Shown in pieces: positions 43,899 to 52,936 of a stretch of DNA of 64,000 nucleotides (positions within the stretch are counted from its first letter, which is position 1; each line of letters opens with the position of its first letter). The DNA is from Afifellaceae bacterium (lineage in GTDB: Bacteria > Pseudomonadota > Alphaproteobacteria > Rhizobiales > Afifellaceae), in the NCBI GenBank assembly GCA_028284625.1, contig JANQRH010000029.1, positions 1-64,000 on the forward strand, given 5' to 3'. Both the position numbers and the translations under genes were made by a program. Below the pieces are notes generated by a model, which was not told the origin of the DNA, did no database searches, and saw nothing but the letters and a program-made list of their open reading frames with translations.

Positions 43899-44689
43899 TG
43901 TTCCATCTCGGCTTTTGTCGGCAGAGGCCGCTCTGCGGCGGTCACCTGGATGGCTGACGGTGCTTGGTTGTCTGCGATTTCGAGCAGCAACTTGTTCCGA
44001 ACGGCGGTCGCGAACGATTGTGTACTGTCTGCGGTCACAACGAAACTGCCTGGGCCGCCGATTATAGTATCGGCGAACGCTTTCTCCAGATCATAAGTTA
44101 CGGGGCGTCCGGTTCGGCATGAGCGGCAAAGAACAGCCAGACCGTTTATGACAATTCCCGCGGACAGGGCCTGTTGCCGTGCAAGCGATATTGGCGGGCC
44201 GTTCCAGTTATTGGCGCTGTCCGCGGACAAATCGATCACCTTGCGGTGGCCTTCAATGGAATTGCTCTCGATGAGTTCTTGGGCCTTTTCGATCGCCGCG
44301 CCGATCGCGTTGCGGCCGGAGGCGCGAGGGTGGGGCTTCAACAGTTCTTCGGAGAACGCGCGAGCGGTTTCAGGTCCGTCGATGATCGTCCAATCCACAA
44401 TGATCACCTGAGATGTGACGCTGCCCCACTCGACATAGGTCACCGCAATGCGCTGATAGGCACCACCGGTGATCGCTGAGAGGACTTGCGGGTCGGTGAT
44501 CGCTTTGGCGTAGCCCTCCCGCTGAAAACGGATCTCGGTATCATCGATCGATCCGGTCGCGTCGGCGAGCAGCACCAGTTCGAGATCGACCGCTTCCTGG
44601 GCCTGAACCGGCGAAACACCAAAGGCCGCTATCCAAAGGAGCGCCCACAGCCCGAAACCGGAGCCGCTGTTTCTGATCACCGCGGGCAT
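43895..44689 (-). CDS. DUF1194 von Willebrand factor A-like exported protein
   Basis: The 264-residue protein has a signal peptide ending near VQA-QE (residues 28-32) and a vWA-type fold. VDLELVLLADATGSIDDTEI carries the MIDAS motif D43-A-T-G-S47. FQREGYAKAITDPQVLSAI is conserved in DUF1194. The protein is expected in the periplasm and its role is unknown. Fusion-like coupling to a desaturase gene is the only functional hint. Confidence 0.85.
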   Translation of the reverse strand: MPAVIRNSGSGFGLWALLWIAAFGVSPVQAQEAVDLELVLLADATGSIDDTEIRFQREGYAKAITDPQVLSAITGGAYQRIAVTYVEWGSVTSQVIIVDWTIIDGPETARAFSEELLKPHPRASGRNAIGAAIEKAQELIESNSIEGHRKVIDLSADSANNWNGPPISLARQQALSAGIVINGLAVLCRSCRTGRPVTYDLEKAFADTIIGGPGSFVVTADSTQSFATAVRNKLLLEIADNQAPSAIQVTAAERPLPTKAEMEQ

Positions 44690-44718
44690 TCCTTTGATTG
44701 ATCCTATCCGATGACGGA

Positions 44719-45624
44719 TTACATCAGGTGTTCCCGGAAGAAGGCAATCGTCCGCTCTTCCGCGAGGCTGGCTGCCGCCTCATCGTATCGTGGCGTCGTG
44801 TCGTTATGAAAGCCGTGATTGACGCCCGGATAGATGTGGGCGGTGTAGGTCTTGCCTTCGGCTTTCAAGGCCGCTTCGTAGGCCGGCCAACCCTCATTGA
44901 TGCGTTCGTCAAGCTCGGCATAGTGGAGTAGGAGCGGCGCCTCGATTGCGGCGACGTCCTCCGGTGACGGCTGGCGCCCATAAAACGGCACGCCAGCAGC
45001 CAGTTCCGGATAGGCGACTGCGATCGCGTTGACCACGCCGCCGCCATAGCAAAAGCCGACGGCGCCAACCTTGCCGGTCGAATCATCGCGGGCCACCAGG
45101 TGCTCAAACCCCGCGAAGAAGTCGTTCAGCAGCCTTTCGCGATCCACGGTTCTTTGAAGCTCGCGGCCTTCGTCGTCATTGCCGGGATAGCCGCCGACCG
45201 AGGTCAGTCCGTCAGGCGCCAGCGCCATGAATCCGGCCTTACCGAAACGCCGCGCAACATCCTCGATGTAGGGATTGAGGCCACGGTTCTCATGCACCAC
45301 GAGGACGGCGGGCAGTCTGTCAGACGCGCCTACCGGGCGAACCAGATAACCATTGACCTCGCCGTGGCCGTTCGGAGACGGGTAGGTGATGCGGCTGGTC
45401 TCTATGTCCGGATCGTCCGGCGCGACTTGCTGGGCGAGCGCATAGTTCGGCGACAATTCTCTGAGAAGGGCAGCGGCGGTCATGCCAGCTACGGCATATC
45501 GCGCAGCCTGGTCGAGAAACGCGCGTTTCGTGATCTTTCCATGCGCGTAGTAATCATAGAGATCCAGGAGTTCTTGCGGAAAATCTTTAGCCGTCTTCCG
45601 GCGAATGGGTGTGAGGTCGTTCAC
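44719..45624 (-). CDS. Dienelactone hydrolase family protein with possible Tat-like leader
   Basis: This 301-residue alpha/beta-hydrolase carries the DLH catalytic set: E112 (HENRGLNP), nucleophile C192 (GFCYGGG), D239 (AELDER) and His in NHGFHNDT (H270 or H273). The first 65 residues form an extension with [20 protein letters not shown], a twin-basic signal-like segment ending near ALA-QQ, so the enzyme may be exported. The true substrate may be a carboxymethylenebutenolide-like ester or something broader. Confidence 0.85.
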   Translation of the reverse strand: MNDLTPIRRKTAKDFPQELLDLYDYYAHGKITKRAFLDQAARYAVAGMTAAALLRELSPNYALAQQVAPDDPDIETSRITYPSPNGHGEVNGYLVRPVGASDRLPAVLVVHENRGLNPYIEDVARRFGKAGFMALAPDGLTSVGGYPGNDDEGRELQRTVDRERLLNDFFAGFEHLVARDDSTGKVGAVGFCYGGGVVNAIAVAYPELAAGVPFYGRQPSPEDVAAIEAPLLLHYAELDERINEGWPAYEAALKAEGKTYTAHIYPGVNHGFHNDTTPRYDEAAASLAEERTIAFFREHLM

Positions 45625-45759
45625 TCTCGCCTCCCTGTCTCACAGGATTGCAAGTGAACGATCTCGCGTGAGCGCGTGGCAATCCCTGTGCGCGTCAACT
45701 TTCGGTGTTAGATGCTTCGCTGATCGCACGGGCGAGGGCGTGTCCGGCGCCAGCGACCG

Positions 45760-46614
45760 TCAGGTCGCTTTGCGGACGAATACGCCTCGCAGCTCTTTTG
45801 CGATTTGCTTCCAGACAGTCTGTAGTCGAATGTTCTCGGACACGTCCTCCAGCGCGACAATCCATACCGGAACAGAAAACTTGGCGCCGTCCATACGGAT
45901 CTCTTTCAATCGCGAGTCACGGTCTCCGACGAACCGGGGAAGGAACGCTCTGCCAAAGCCATCGGCAATCATCTCGCGGATCACAAGAAAACTGTCAGAG
46001 CCGTGCGAAACGATGTTTGTCGGCACTTTCTCGTTCATCCACTCAGCAGGTTTGGAGCGCCTGAGAGCGCCCTTCAAATCGATCCATCGTTCGTCCTCAG
46101 GAGAGAGGCCGTAGACCGCAAATTCCAACTCGCCGACAACTTCACCGACATGGCCATCTTCCAGCGCTTTGGTGGGACGAATGGCGATGTCGGCCGACAG
46201 CCGCGAAAGGTCGTGATGGGTGTTGGCGCTCAGCAGGGTGAAAGTCAGCTCCGGGTAGGCTTCAGAAACTCGCGTCAAAGCGCCTGGCATCACGAGTTGG
46301 CATATGCTGTCGGTCGAAGCGATCTTTACGTTGCCTGTGAGGCTTTGATCCGACCCGAGGATTGCGCGCTCGATCGCAAAGAACGCGTCCTCCACATTCC
46401 CCGCCGCTTTCAGGATGGCTTCCGCCTCAGACAGAACCGTGTATCCCGATCCGGTCTTGCGGAAGACCGGACGCGCGTAGCGCGCCTCAAAGGCCGCAAC
46501 GCGACGCATGACGGTCGCGTGCGTTACGCCGAGTTTTTTGGCCGCCGCGTTCAGCGATCCTTCTTGCGCGACCGTCAAAACGAACCGGACATCGTCCCAA
46601 TTTTGCTTGTTCAT
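45760..46614 (-). CDS. LysR-family transcriptional regulator
   Basis: This 284-residue LysR protein has an N-terminal winged HTH (DVRFVLTVAQEGSLNAAAKK, then LGVTHATVMRRVAAFEARYA) and a substrate-binding domain (SLTGNVKIASTDSICQLVMP). The start at 46614 faces the cytochrome gene 91 bases away. AT-rich DNA between them has repeated ATCGAAA near 46632 and 46655, a possible LysR site. Confidence 0.87.
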   Translation of the reverse strand: MNKQNWDDVRFVLTVAQEGSLNAAAKKLGVTHATVMRRVAAFEARYARPVFRKTGSGYTVLSEAEAILKAAGNVEDAFFAIERAILGSDQSLTGNVKIASTDSICQLVMPGALTRVSEAYPELTFTLLSANTHHDLSRLSADIAIRPTKALEDGHVGEVVGELEFAVYGLSPEDERWIDLKGALRRSKPAEWMNEKVPTNIVSHGSDSFLVIREMIADGFGRAFLPRFVGDRDSRLKEIRMDGAKFSVPVWIVALEDVSENIRLQTVWKQIAKELRGVFVRKAT

Positions 46615-46705
46615 TTTCTAACAATAATCGAAATATATTCCCAATTGTATCGAAAATCGAACAGCGTAGTCTTGTGTGCTCCTCCGATCAGAAGGGGCCC
46701 TCCGA

Positions 46706-47173
46706 ATGAGAAAGAGAACGCTTCTGGCGGTGTCAGGAACAGCGATCGCGCTCGCTCTTGGCGTCGCCATCGCGCACGAGGCGGATCACCCTGCCGTCAA
46801 AGCGCGCACGTCGATCATGCAACTTTATGCCAACAACCTGGGTCCGCTGGGCGCCATGGCGAAAGGCGATATGGCGTATGACGCCGATGCCGCCTCCAAG
46901 GCGGCGAACAACCTCGCGCTGTTGGTTCAGCTGGATCAGTCCAGGCTGTGGCCGCAGGGCACGGACGCCGACTCAATATCAGGCACGCGCGCTTTGCCAG
47001 CTATCTGGCAGAACTTCCCAGATGTTGCGGAAAAAGGCCAAGCGCTCGCCCAGGCCGTAAACGCCATGCAGGCTGCGGCCGGAGCCGATCTTGAGGCGTT
47101 GCGTGGCGCGATGGGAGCCATCGGCAAAGCCTGCGGGGATTGTCACGAAACGTACCGTGCCCCCGATCAATGA
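46706..47173 (+). CDS. Cytochrome c'/c556-like exported protein
   Basis: The 155-residue protein has a signal peptide (MRKRTLLAVSGTAIALALGV, cleavage near AIA-HE). Its single heme motif CGDCHETYR lies near the C-terminus, as in cytochrome c' and c556. The four-helix bundle is seen as heptad-rich segments beginning VKARTSIMQLYANNLGPLGA. It may carry electrons or bind NO in the periplasm. The preceding LysR gene is divergent. The chosen start gives a normal signal peptide; an upstream codon adds only ten unlikely residues. Confidence 0.88.
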   Translation: MRKRTLLAVSGTAIALALGVAIAHEADHPAVKARTSIMQLYANNLGPLGAMAKGDMAYDADAASKAANNLALLVQLDQSRLWPQGTDADSISGTRALPAIWQNFPDVAEKGQALAQAVNAMQAAAGADLEALRGAMGAIGKACGDCHETYRAPDQ

Positions 47174-47197
47174 TTGCCATCTGGCGACGGCGCGGGT

Positions 47198-47950
47198 TCA
47201 ACGCTTCGCAGCGTAATAGGACACGCGCCGTTCAAGGTGGGCAAGCAACTCGGAGATCGTGAACGCCATCGCGAAAAGGACGATCAGCACCGCCCAGAAG
47301 TGCCCCATCATGAAGTTGTTGGAGTAGAGCTCAAACAGCGCGCCGAACCCGACGATGGAGATAAGTAGCTGGCCGATGATGACGCCCTTCACGGCGCGGA
47401 TGATCCCGATGCGAACGCCGCCCAAAATCTCCGGCAGGGCGGCCCAGCAATAGACCTTGAAGAACGCATCAAGCGGCGTCGCGCCAAAGCTTCGGGCCAT
47501 GTCGATGAGGGAGCGGTTGATCTGCATGACGCCGGCCCGGGCGTTCAGGATGATGATCCAGATCGCAAAGAGCGTCGTCGTAATGATGATCGCCCTCATG
47601 CCAAACCCGAAAAGCACCATGAGCACCGGCACCAGTGCGGTGAGCGGCGCGCTTAGAAAGATGTTGACCCATGGCAGGAGCAGTTCGTCGAGAAGGCGGT
47701 TCTTGCCCATCATGATGCCGACCGGAATTCCGATCACGATCGCCGCCAGCACGCCCATGAAGAAAGCGTAAGCCGTCTGTCCGAGCGCATTCAGAAAAGC
47801 CGGCGTGCCGATGACGGCGAAGAGCGTCGTCACGACCTCCGAGAGCGGCGGGACAAAGAAGCTGAAGCCTGAGCGTCCCACGAGCTCCCACAAAAGCCCC
47901 CACAGGATGAGCGAGGACATGCCGGGCAGGCGGACGCCGAAGACGGTCAT
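47198..47950 (-). CDS. NitT/TauT-type ABC transporter permease
   Basis: This 250-residue membrane protein has six predicted helices with the loop LIDMARSFGATPLDAFFKVY and CWAALPEILGGVRIGIIRAV, as in SsuC-like permeases. It is the last gene of an operon with a second permease, an ATPase and a binding protein. Two permeases would form a heterodimer. It converges on the cytochrome gene with 24 bases between. Confidence 0.9.
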   Translation of the reverse strand: MTVFGVRLPGMSSLILWGLLWELVGRSGFSFFVPPLSEVVTTLFAVIGTPAFLNALGQTAYAFFMGVLAAIVIGIPVGIMMGKNRLLDELLLPWVNIFLSAPLTALVPVLMVLFGFGMRAIIITTTLFAIWIIILNARAGVMQINRSLIDMARSFGATPLDAFFKVYCWAALPEILGGVRIGIIRAVKGVIIGQLLISIVGFGALFELYSNNFMMGHFWAVLIVLFAMAFTISELLAHLERRVSYYAAKR

Positions 47951-47956
47951 CGATCT

Positions 47957-48757
47957 TTATTCCACGTAGCTGCGCAGCGACGCCCAGATCCGGTCGACGA
48001 TGTCGAGATATTCCGGGTCGCGGCGGATGTTGCTGACGCCCTTGTTGCGGAAGCTGCTCGGCCGAATGATCTCTGAGACGCGGCTTGGCCTCGGCAGTAG
48101 AATCGCAACTTGGTCGGAGACGTAGACGGCTTCTTCGATGGAATGGGTCACGAAGATGAACGTCTTGTTTTCGTGCTGGATGAGCCCGAGCAGGTCCTCC
48201 TGGAATTTTCGCCGGGTCTGTTCGTCGACCGCGGAGAACGGCTCGTCCATCAAAAGCACGTCGGAATCGACAGCCAGTGCGCGCGCAAGCCCGACGCGCT
48301 GGCGCATGCCGCCGGACAGTTCATGCGGGAAGTTCTTCTCAAAGCCCGACAGCCCGACATCGCGGATGTATTTTTCAGCAATGCCTTCGCGTTCCGACTT
48401 GGCGACGCGGCGCAGTTCCAGGCCGAAGGCGACATTGCGCAACACGCTCGCCCAGGGAAGAAGTGCAAAGTCCTGAAAGACAAAGGCGCGATCCGGCCCG
48501 GGCCCCGTCACTTTATGTCCGTTGACTTCAACTTCGCCGGAGGTCGGCTCCAGCAATCCGGCAATGATCTTCAAAAGCGTGGTCTTGCCACAGCCGGACG
48601 GGCCGAGCAGCGAGGTGAGCTGCCCTTTCGGGAAGTCCAACGACAAATCCCTGAGCGCTTCGACCTTGTCGTAGGTCTTGGTGATGTTGCGCGCGGAAAC
48701 GGCGTTCTCGGGTTTCGCCTCGAAAGCCTGCACAACGTTCTCGTCAGTCTGAGGCAT
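47957..48757 (-). CDS. NitT/TauT-type ABC transporter ATP-binding protein
   Basis: This ATPase of 266 residues has Walker A GPSGCGKTT, a Q-loop in AFVFQDFALLPW, the signature LSGGMRQRVGLARAL and Walker B VLLMDEPFSAVDEQ with VTHSIEEA. The start at 48757 (MPQTDENV) overlaps the upstream permease by 14 bases; a further start seven codons upstream is possible. The gene lies between the two permease genes, six bases from the second. Confidence 0.9.
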   Translation of the reverse strand: MPQTDENVVQAFEAKPENAVSARNITKTYDKVEALRDLSLDFPKGQLTSLLGPSGCGKTTLLKIIAGLLEPTSGEVEVNGHKVTGPGPDRAFVFQDFALLPWASVLRNVAFGLELRRVAKSEREGIAEKYIRDVGLSGFEKNFPHELSGGMRQRVGLARALAVDSDVLLMDEPFSAVDEQTRRKFQEDLLGLIQHENKTFIFVTHSIEEAVYVSDQVAILLPRPSRVSEIIRPSSFRNKGVSNIRRDPEYLDIVDRIWASLRSYVE

Positions 48758-49514
48758 AGCCACGATTGTTGCCCTCAAACAAATTGGCTTCGATCAGCTC
48801 GAGGAGATTCAAGAACAAGACCGCAAGCAGGATGATGGAGAAGATCGCCGCGTACATGCTCGGATAGTCGGCGATGGAACGGCTGTAGGTGATGATGTCG
48901 CCGACGCCGGTCGGCGTGATCTTCAGCTCCGCCAGGATCGCGCCGATGAAGCCGGCGGAAACGCCGAGGCGAAGGCCGGAAAAGATGATCGGCGAGGCTG
49001 AGGGAATGATGATCCTCAGGATGATGTCGGGTCGGGTGCCGAGGAAAGACCGCCCCATTTCGATGATCGATGACGGCGTGTTGCGCACCGCACCCGCCGT
49101 GTTCAAGACGATCACCGGCATGGCCATGATGCAGACCACGAACACCTTGGAGGTGAGCCCGATCCCGTAGACCATGACGAGGAGAGGGATCAGCGCGGCA
49201 AGCGGAGCGGCTTGCATAACGATGAAGATCGGTGAGACGAGCCAGTCGAACCAGGAGCTGAGGCCGATCCAAAGACCGAGCGCAATCCCCAGCACCGCCG
49301 AAATGGCGACGCCAACCACAAGCGGCCTCAGTGTCTCGCCGTAGGCGACGAACAGCGTGCCATCCATCGCCATTCGGCCGAGCGCCTGCATGGAATCCAG
49401 GAAGGTCGGGAATGCGTAGCTGACCGGAATGTGGCCAGCGATCTCCCACGCCCCGAACACGATGAAGATCGAGAGGAGTTTTAGGGCGAGGGATCGATTG
49501 ATTGCGCTTGGCAT
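48744..49514 (-). CDS. NitT/TauT-type ABC transporter permease
   Basis: The 256-residue permease has six helices and the loop IIEMGRSFLGTRPDIILRII, then IPSASPIIFSGLRLGVSAGF. The pair with the second permease in this operon is unusual, as most NitT/TauT systems use a homodimer. The start at 49514 lies after the hairpin that follows the binding-protein gene. Confidence 0.9.
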   Translation of the reverse strand: MPSAINRSLALKLLSIFIVFGAWEIAGHIPVSYAFPTFLDSMQALGRMAMDGTLFVAYGETLRPLVVGVAISAVLGIALGLWIGLSSWFDWLVSPIFIVMQAAPLAALIPLLVMVYGIGLTSKVFVVCIMAMPVIVLNTAGAVRNTPSSIIEMGRSFLGTRPDIILRIIIPSASPIIFSGLRLGVSAGFIGAILAELKITPTGVGDIITYSRSIADYPSMYAAIFSIILLAVLFLNLLELIEANLFEGNNRGYASD

Positions 49515-49528
49515 GACGGACGTCGCTA

Positions 49529-49556
49529 GGGACAGCCGCGTTGAAGCGGCTGTCCC
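49529..49556 (-). promoter_or_regulatory. Intercistronic hairpin after a binding-protein gene
   Basis: Perfect 11-base arms (GGGACAGCCGC and GCGGCTGTCCC) flank the loop GTTGAA between the binding-protein stop (49566) and the permease start (49514). No U-run follows on the minus strand. Confidence 0.65.
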
Positions 49557-49565
49557 AAAGCCGGA

Positions 49566-50537
49566 TCAGCTCGCCGCTTCGTCAAGCGGCTTCATGTACC
49601 AGAAATCCTCAATGTTGAGGGTCTCCGGGGTGCCTTCCAACTGGCCGGCCTGCGAATACCATTCCATATCCGCGGCCGCAGCCTTGCGACCACCACCGTT
49701 CGGATCATAGAGGCCACCTTCGATCGCCTCGGCGTAGAATTGATCAAGCTCGTCGAGAATCTCCTGCGGGAGCTGACCGATCGGGCCGTCCGGGTCCGTC
49801 TCGCGACTGACCATGGTCGGGTCTTCGTTCATGTCGCGCCAGACGCTGAGGAGGGCGTTCACGAAGATCTGCACGTCTCCCTCATTGGCCTTGATCCAAT
49901 CGAGGTTGGCGAAGAGCGCTTCGTCGCTTGCCTCCACCTCGAACATCGGCAGTACGTTGAACTTGTCGCCGTGCTGGCGCATCACTTTGTTCTTGTTCGA
50001 CAGGTCGATGATTGTCGCATCCGCTTGCCCTGCGACCAGCGCCACGACGCGGTTAGCCGAACCCGGCACATAGGAACGCTCGCCGAATGTGATGCCCATC
50101 TTGTCCTCGATCACGTTGGCAATGGAATCCGTGCCGCCGCCACGGGAGTGAAGCAGGATCGGCTCGCCGTTGAGGTCCTCGAGGCTGTCGTATTTCTTGG
50201 TCGTGACCGGGAAGAACTTCAGCTTGGAAAGCTGAAAGATGATGCGCAGCGGCGCCTGCGAGCGCTGCATCGCCGCATAGGGCGTTCCAAAGCCGATATC
50301 CATCTGCCCGCTGAGCACCGCCTGAATGGCAAGCTCTTCGTCGGAGAAGGCCGTCCACTCATAGTCGAGTCCGTTCGCCTTGGCCCGATCGAGCGCGACG
50401 AAGAAGGCAGCAAGCTCATCTGAGGGTGTCTCCGCAAGCGCGATGCGGATTTTATCGGCCTGCGCCGAAGCCGTCAGCGCCAGGGCAAGCGGCGCCGCGA
50501 GCAATGCGGCTGCGGCTTTCTTGACCAGATGTCTCAT
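49566..50537 (-). CDS. NitT/TauT-type ABC transporter binding protein
   Basis: This 323-residue periplasmic protein has a signal peptide (MRHLVKKAAAALLAAPLALA, cleavage near AQA-DK). The mature protein begins KIRIALAETPSDELAAFFVA and resembles NMT1/SsuA-type binding proteins, with LAIQAVLSGQMDIGFGTPYA in the middle. It heads the importer operon after the GntR gene. The ligand is unknown; thiamine precursors, sulfonates and aromatic acids are among family substrates. Confidence 0.87.
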   Translation of the reverse strand: MRHLVKKAAAALLAAPLALALTASAQADKIRIALAETPSDELAAFFVALDRAKANGLDYEWTAFSDEELAIQAVLSGQMDIGFGTPYAAMQRSQAPLRIIFQLSKLKFFPVTTKKYDSLEDLNGEPILLHSRGGGTDSIANVIEDKMGITFGERSYVPGSANRVVALVAGQADATIIDLSNKNKVMRQHGDKFNVLPMFEVEASDEALFANLDWIKANEGDVQIFVNALLSVWRDMNEDPTMVSRETDPDGPIGQLPQEILDELDQFYAEAIEGGLYDPNGGGRKAAAADMEWYSQAGQLEGTPETLNIEDFWYMKPLDEAAS

Positions 50538-50581
50538 CGTTTTCTCCCTGTTTGTTTCGTTCTGTTGGTTGTTTTTGTTTG

Positions 50582-50606
50582 TCGCGAACGGGTGCCTCGC
50601 TCGCGA
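50582..50606 (-). promoter_or_regulatory. Hairpin between the GntR and binding-protein genes
   Basis: Nine-base arms (TCGCGAACG and CGCTCGCGA, one mismatch) surround GGTGCCT just beyond the GntR stop on the minus strand. It could separate the regulator message from the importer message. No U-run is present. Confidence 0.4.
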
Positions 50607-50611
50607 TATCG

Positions 50612-51307
50612 CTAAAGCTCTCCAAAAAGCCTCCCGGAGACCGAGCCGATGTGGCGCCGCATGGCGTCCTGCGCGTCGGCGGGATCGTGCGCTTCGATCG
50701 CGGCAGCGATTGCTTTGTGCTCCGCGAAGCTCTTGTAGCCCTCAGGCGGTCGAGCGGATTGCCGCACGACGTTGTCCCAAGCGACGGCGCGCTTGGTCCG
50801 ATTGAGCTCGTCGAAGACCCAAAGCAGAAGAACGTTGTCGGCCGCCTCCGCCACCGCGCGGTGAAAGCGGTCGTCATGCGCTTCGTATTCGTCCCAGCTT
50901 TTAGCGTTTTCGGCCCGGTGCCTTGCCAGATTGATCTGCGCAATGGCATCCGCCGACGCATTGATCGCCGCTTCGCGGGCGATCGCCGGCTCCATGCAAA
51001 GCCGTGCGCGGATCATGCGCACCGGCGATAATTGCTGGGCGATCGATGACAGATTGTGCGGACCGGATTCCGCTGCCTGATGGGCGAGAAATGTGCCTTT
51101 GCCGACGTGCCGCCAGATCGCTCCCTCGCGTTCCAGTGTGTCCAGCGCCTTGCGAAGGATCGTGCGGGTCATGCCGAGGCTTGACATCAACTCCCGCTCA
51201 GCCGGAAGACGGTCGCCCGGCTGATAGTCGCCCTCCACGATGAACGACCTGAGGGTTTCTATCGCCGCGTCGCGTGTCGCCCCGTTCGGTCTTGTCAGCA
51301 CATCCAT
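50612..51307 (-). CDS. GntR-family (FCD subfamily) transcriptional regulator
   Basis: This 231-residue protein has a winged helix (residues about 12-75; PGDRLPAERELMSSLGMTRT then ILRKALDTLEREGAI) and an FCD domain (DRFHRAVAEAADNVLLLWVF). It is transcribed with the importer operon and divergently from an FAH-family gene. The start at 51307 lies just inside AT-rich DNA with ACCAA/TTGGT repeats, probably its operator. Confidence 0.88.
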   Translation of the reverse strand: MDVLTRPNGATRDAAIETLRSFIVEGDYQPGDRLPAERELMSSLGMTRTILRKALDTLEREGAIWRHVGKGTFLAHQAAESGPHNLSSIAQQLSPVRMIRARLCMEPAIAREAAINASADAIAQINLARHRAENAKSWDEYEAHDDRFHRAVAEAADNVLLLWVFDELNRTKRAVAWDNVVRQSARPPEGYKSFAEHKAIAAAIEAHDPADAQDAMRRHIGSVSGRLFGEL

Positions 51308-51324
51308 TTTCGGATCAATGATTG

Positions 51325-51343
51325 ACCAATTGCCTACTTTGGT
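51325..51343. promoter_or_regulatory. Candidate GntR operator
   Basis: ACCAA (51325-51329) and TTGGT (51339-51343) form an inverted repeat, followed by the eight-base palindrome TTGATCAA (51343-51350) and a further ACCAA (51355-51359). The cluster lies 18-52 bases upstream of the GntR start, in the divergent promoter with the FAH gene. Confidence 0.4.
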
Positions 51344-51472
51344 TGATCAATGGCACCAAACGAGCGGTTTTGCAACGTAGAAGTTCAAGAATGGTCCGAT
51401 TGATCCGGATTGGTATGCAGGTGTCACGCGGATCGATCGTCGAAAAACGCGGGAGCGTGGGAAAGGAAGCGG

Positions 51473-52156
51473 ATGCAATATGTGATTGAACAACAAGCGG
51501 CGCCGTCGCTCCCTGTCGCCGGATCGGAGGCGCTATTTCCTGTCCGGCGGGTCTACTGCATCGGCCGAAACTACGCCGCCCACGCGATCGAGATGGGCCA
51601 TGATCCCGATCGCGAGCCGCCGTTCTTCTTTCAGAAGAACCCCGACAATCTCGATCCGTCCGGCGCGTTTCCTTATCCGCCGAAGACGTCCGATGTGCAC
51701 CATGAGATCGAAATGGCGGTGGCGCTAAAATCGGGTGGGACCAATATCCCAATCACGTCGGCGCTAGATCATGTGTTCGGCTACGCGTTGGCGCTCGATA
51801 TGACGCGGCGTGATCTGCAGGGCGAGGCCAAGAAGCTCGGCAGGCCATGGGAGATCGGCAAGGCGTTTGAACGTTCCGCACCGATCGGTCCGCTTCGTCC
51901 GGTCTCCGAAACGGGCCATCTGGACCAGGGACGCATCGCGCTGGAGGTCAACGGCGAGCCGCGTCAGGAGGGCGACCTCAATCAGATGATCTGGAAGGTG
52001 CCGGAGATGATCGCCTATCTGTCGGAGTATTTTGAGCTGGCCGCCGGCGACATCATCCTGTCCGGCACGCCGGCGGGCGTTGGGCCGGTGGCGGTCGGCG
52101 ATACGCTCGAAGGCTCAATCGACGGCCTTGGGTCGTTTGTCGTGAAGGTCGTGTGA
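51473..52156 (+). CDS. Fumarylacetoacetate hydrolase family protein
   Basis: The 227-residue protein has the FAH catalytic fold: PVRRVYCIGRNYAAHAIEMG, metal-site acids in DVHHEIEMAVAL, and SGTPAGVGPVAVGDTLEG near the C-terminus. The closest characterised group is fumarylpyruvate hydrolase of gentisate breakdown. The ATG at 51473 follows GAAAGGAAGCG. It lies opposite a GntR gene and may be under its control. No gentisate dioxygenase gene is nearby, so other acylpyruvates remain possible. Confidence 0.85.
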   Translation: MQYVIEQQAAPSLPVAGSEALFPVRRVYCIGRNYAAHAIEMGHDPDREPPFFFQKNPDNLDPSGAFPYPPKTSDVHHEIEMAVALKSGGTNIPITSALDHVFGYALALDMTRRDLQGEAKKLGRPWEIGKAFERSAPIGPLRPVSETGHLDQGRIALEVNGEPRQEGDLNQMIWKVPEMIAYLSEYFELAAGDIILSGTPAGVGPVAVGDTLEGSIDGLGSFVVKVV

Positions 52157-52221
52157 TCTTGAGTTAGCGCGCCGGTGGGGGCACTCCGACCCGGCCCGGC
52201 CTCCCGTTGCAAGCGCGGCAA

Positions 52222-52935
52222 TCACCAAGCTTTCTTCGGCGTGAGGCTCTGCTGGAACCAGCAAACGAAGTTGTAGATGGAGAAGACGGGCAGGCCGGTC
52301 GCGTTCCTGATGTCGGCGGCGTAGGGCACCATATTGGTGCATTCCAGAACGATGGCGCCGAGATCGCGATTGGCTTCCTTCAAAGAGATTGCGGCGTCGA
52401 GGTTGTCCTGGCGCGCCGCCTCCACGTCGAGCTCCGTTTCGTTGTCGAGGATGACACGGGTGAACTCACGCCCGCCTTCCGTCGTGCCGATCGCAACATC
52501 CAACGGTACGCCGGCCTTCTCCAGGTGCTCGCGCGTCAGCGTCGAACCGGAGATCGTCAGAATGCCGGCGCGTTTCCCCGGAGGCAGTAGTCGGTTCACC
52601 AATGCGACCTGCATCAGCGACGAGGTGGCGACGGGAATCTGCACCGCGCCGGCGATCTCGTCCTGAAACAGCGAAAGAAAGCCGCAATTGGTCGTGATGC
52701 CGTCGACGCCGTCATTGGCCAACCCGCGCGCTGCCTCGATGAAGGCATCCAACAGACCTTCGGCGCGTTGCCTGACGACGCGGTCCGGCGATGCGGAGCG
52801 CACGACCCGGTAGTGCACCGGAAACGGCCAGGTCAGTGCGTTCCCCATGTCGCCGGGAATGCGCGGGAAGCGCGCGTCGAGCATCAAGATGCCGACGGAG
52901 GCGCCGTAGATCGCCTTGCCGCCCCGCGCCTTCAA
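52222..52935 (-). CDS. Aspartate/glutamate racemase-family protein
   Basis: This 237-residue protein has the two catalytic Cys motifs of the Asp/Glu/hydantoin racemase superfamily: TTNCGFLSLF (C84) and LECTNMVPYA (around residue 200). SVGILMLDARFPRIPGDMGN at the N-terminus resembles arylmalonate decarboxylase or maleate isomerase relatives as much as racemases. It begins one base from the GntR stop, so it probably belongs to the same operon and pathway. Confidence 0.82.
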   Translation of the reverse strand: MKARGGKAIYGASVGILMLDARFPRIPGDMGNALTWPFPVHYRVVRSASPDRVVRQRAEGLLDAFIEAARGLANDGVDGITTNCGFLSLFQDEIAGAVQIPVATSSLMQVALVNRLLPPGKRAGILTISGSTLTREHLEKAGVPLDVAIGTTEGGREFTRVILDNETELDVEAARQDNLDAAISLKEANRDLGAIVLECTNMVPYAADIRNATGLPVFSIYNFVCWFQQSLTPKKAW

Positions 52936-52936
52936 C

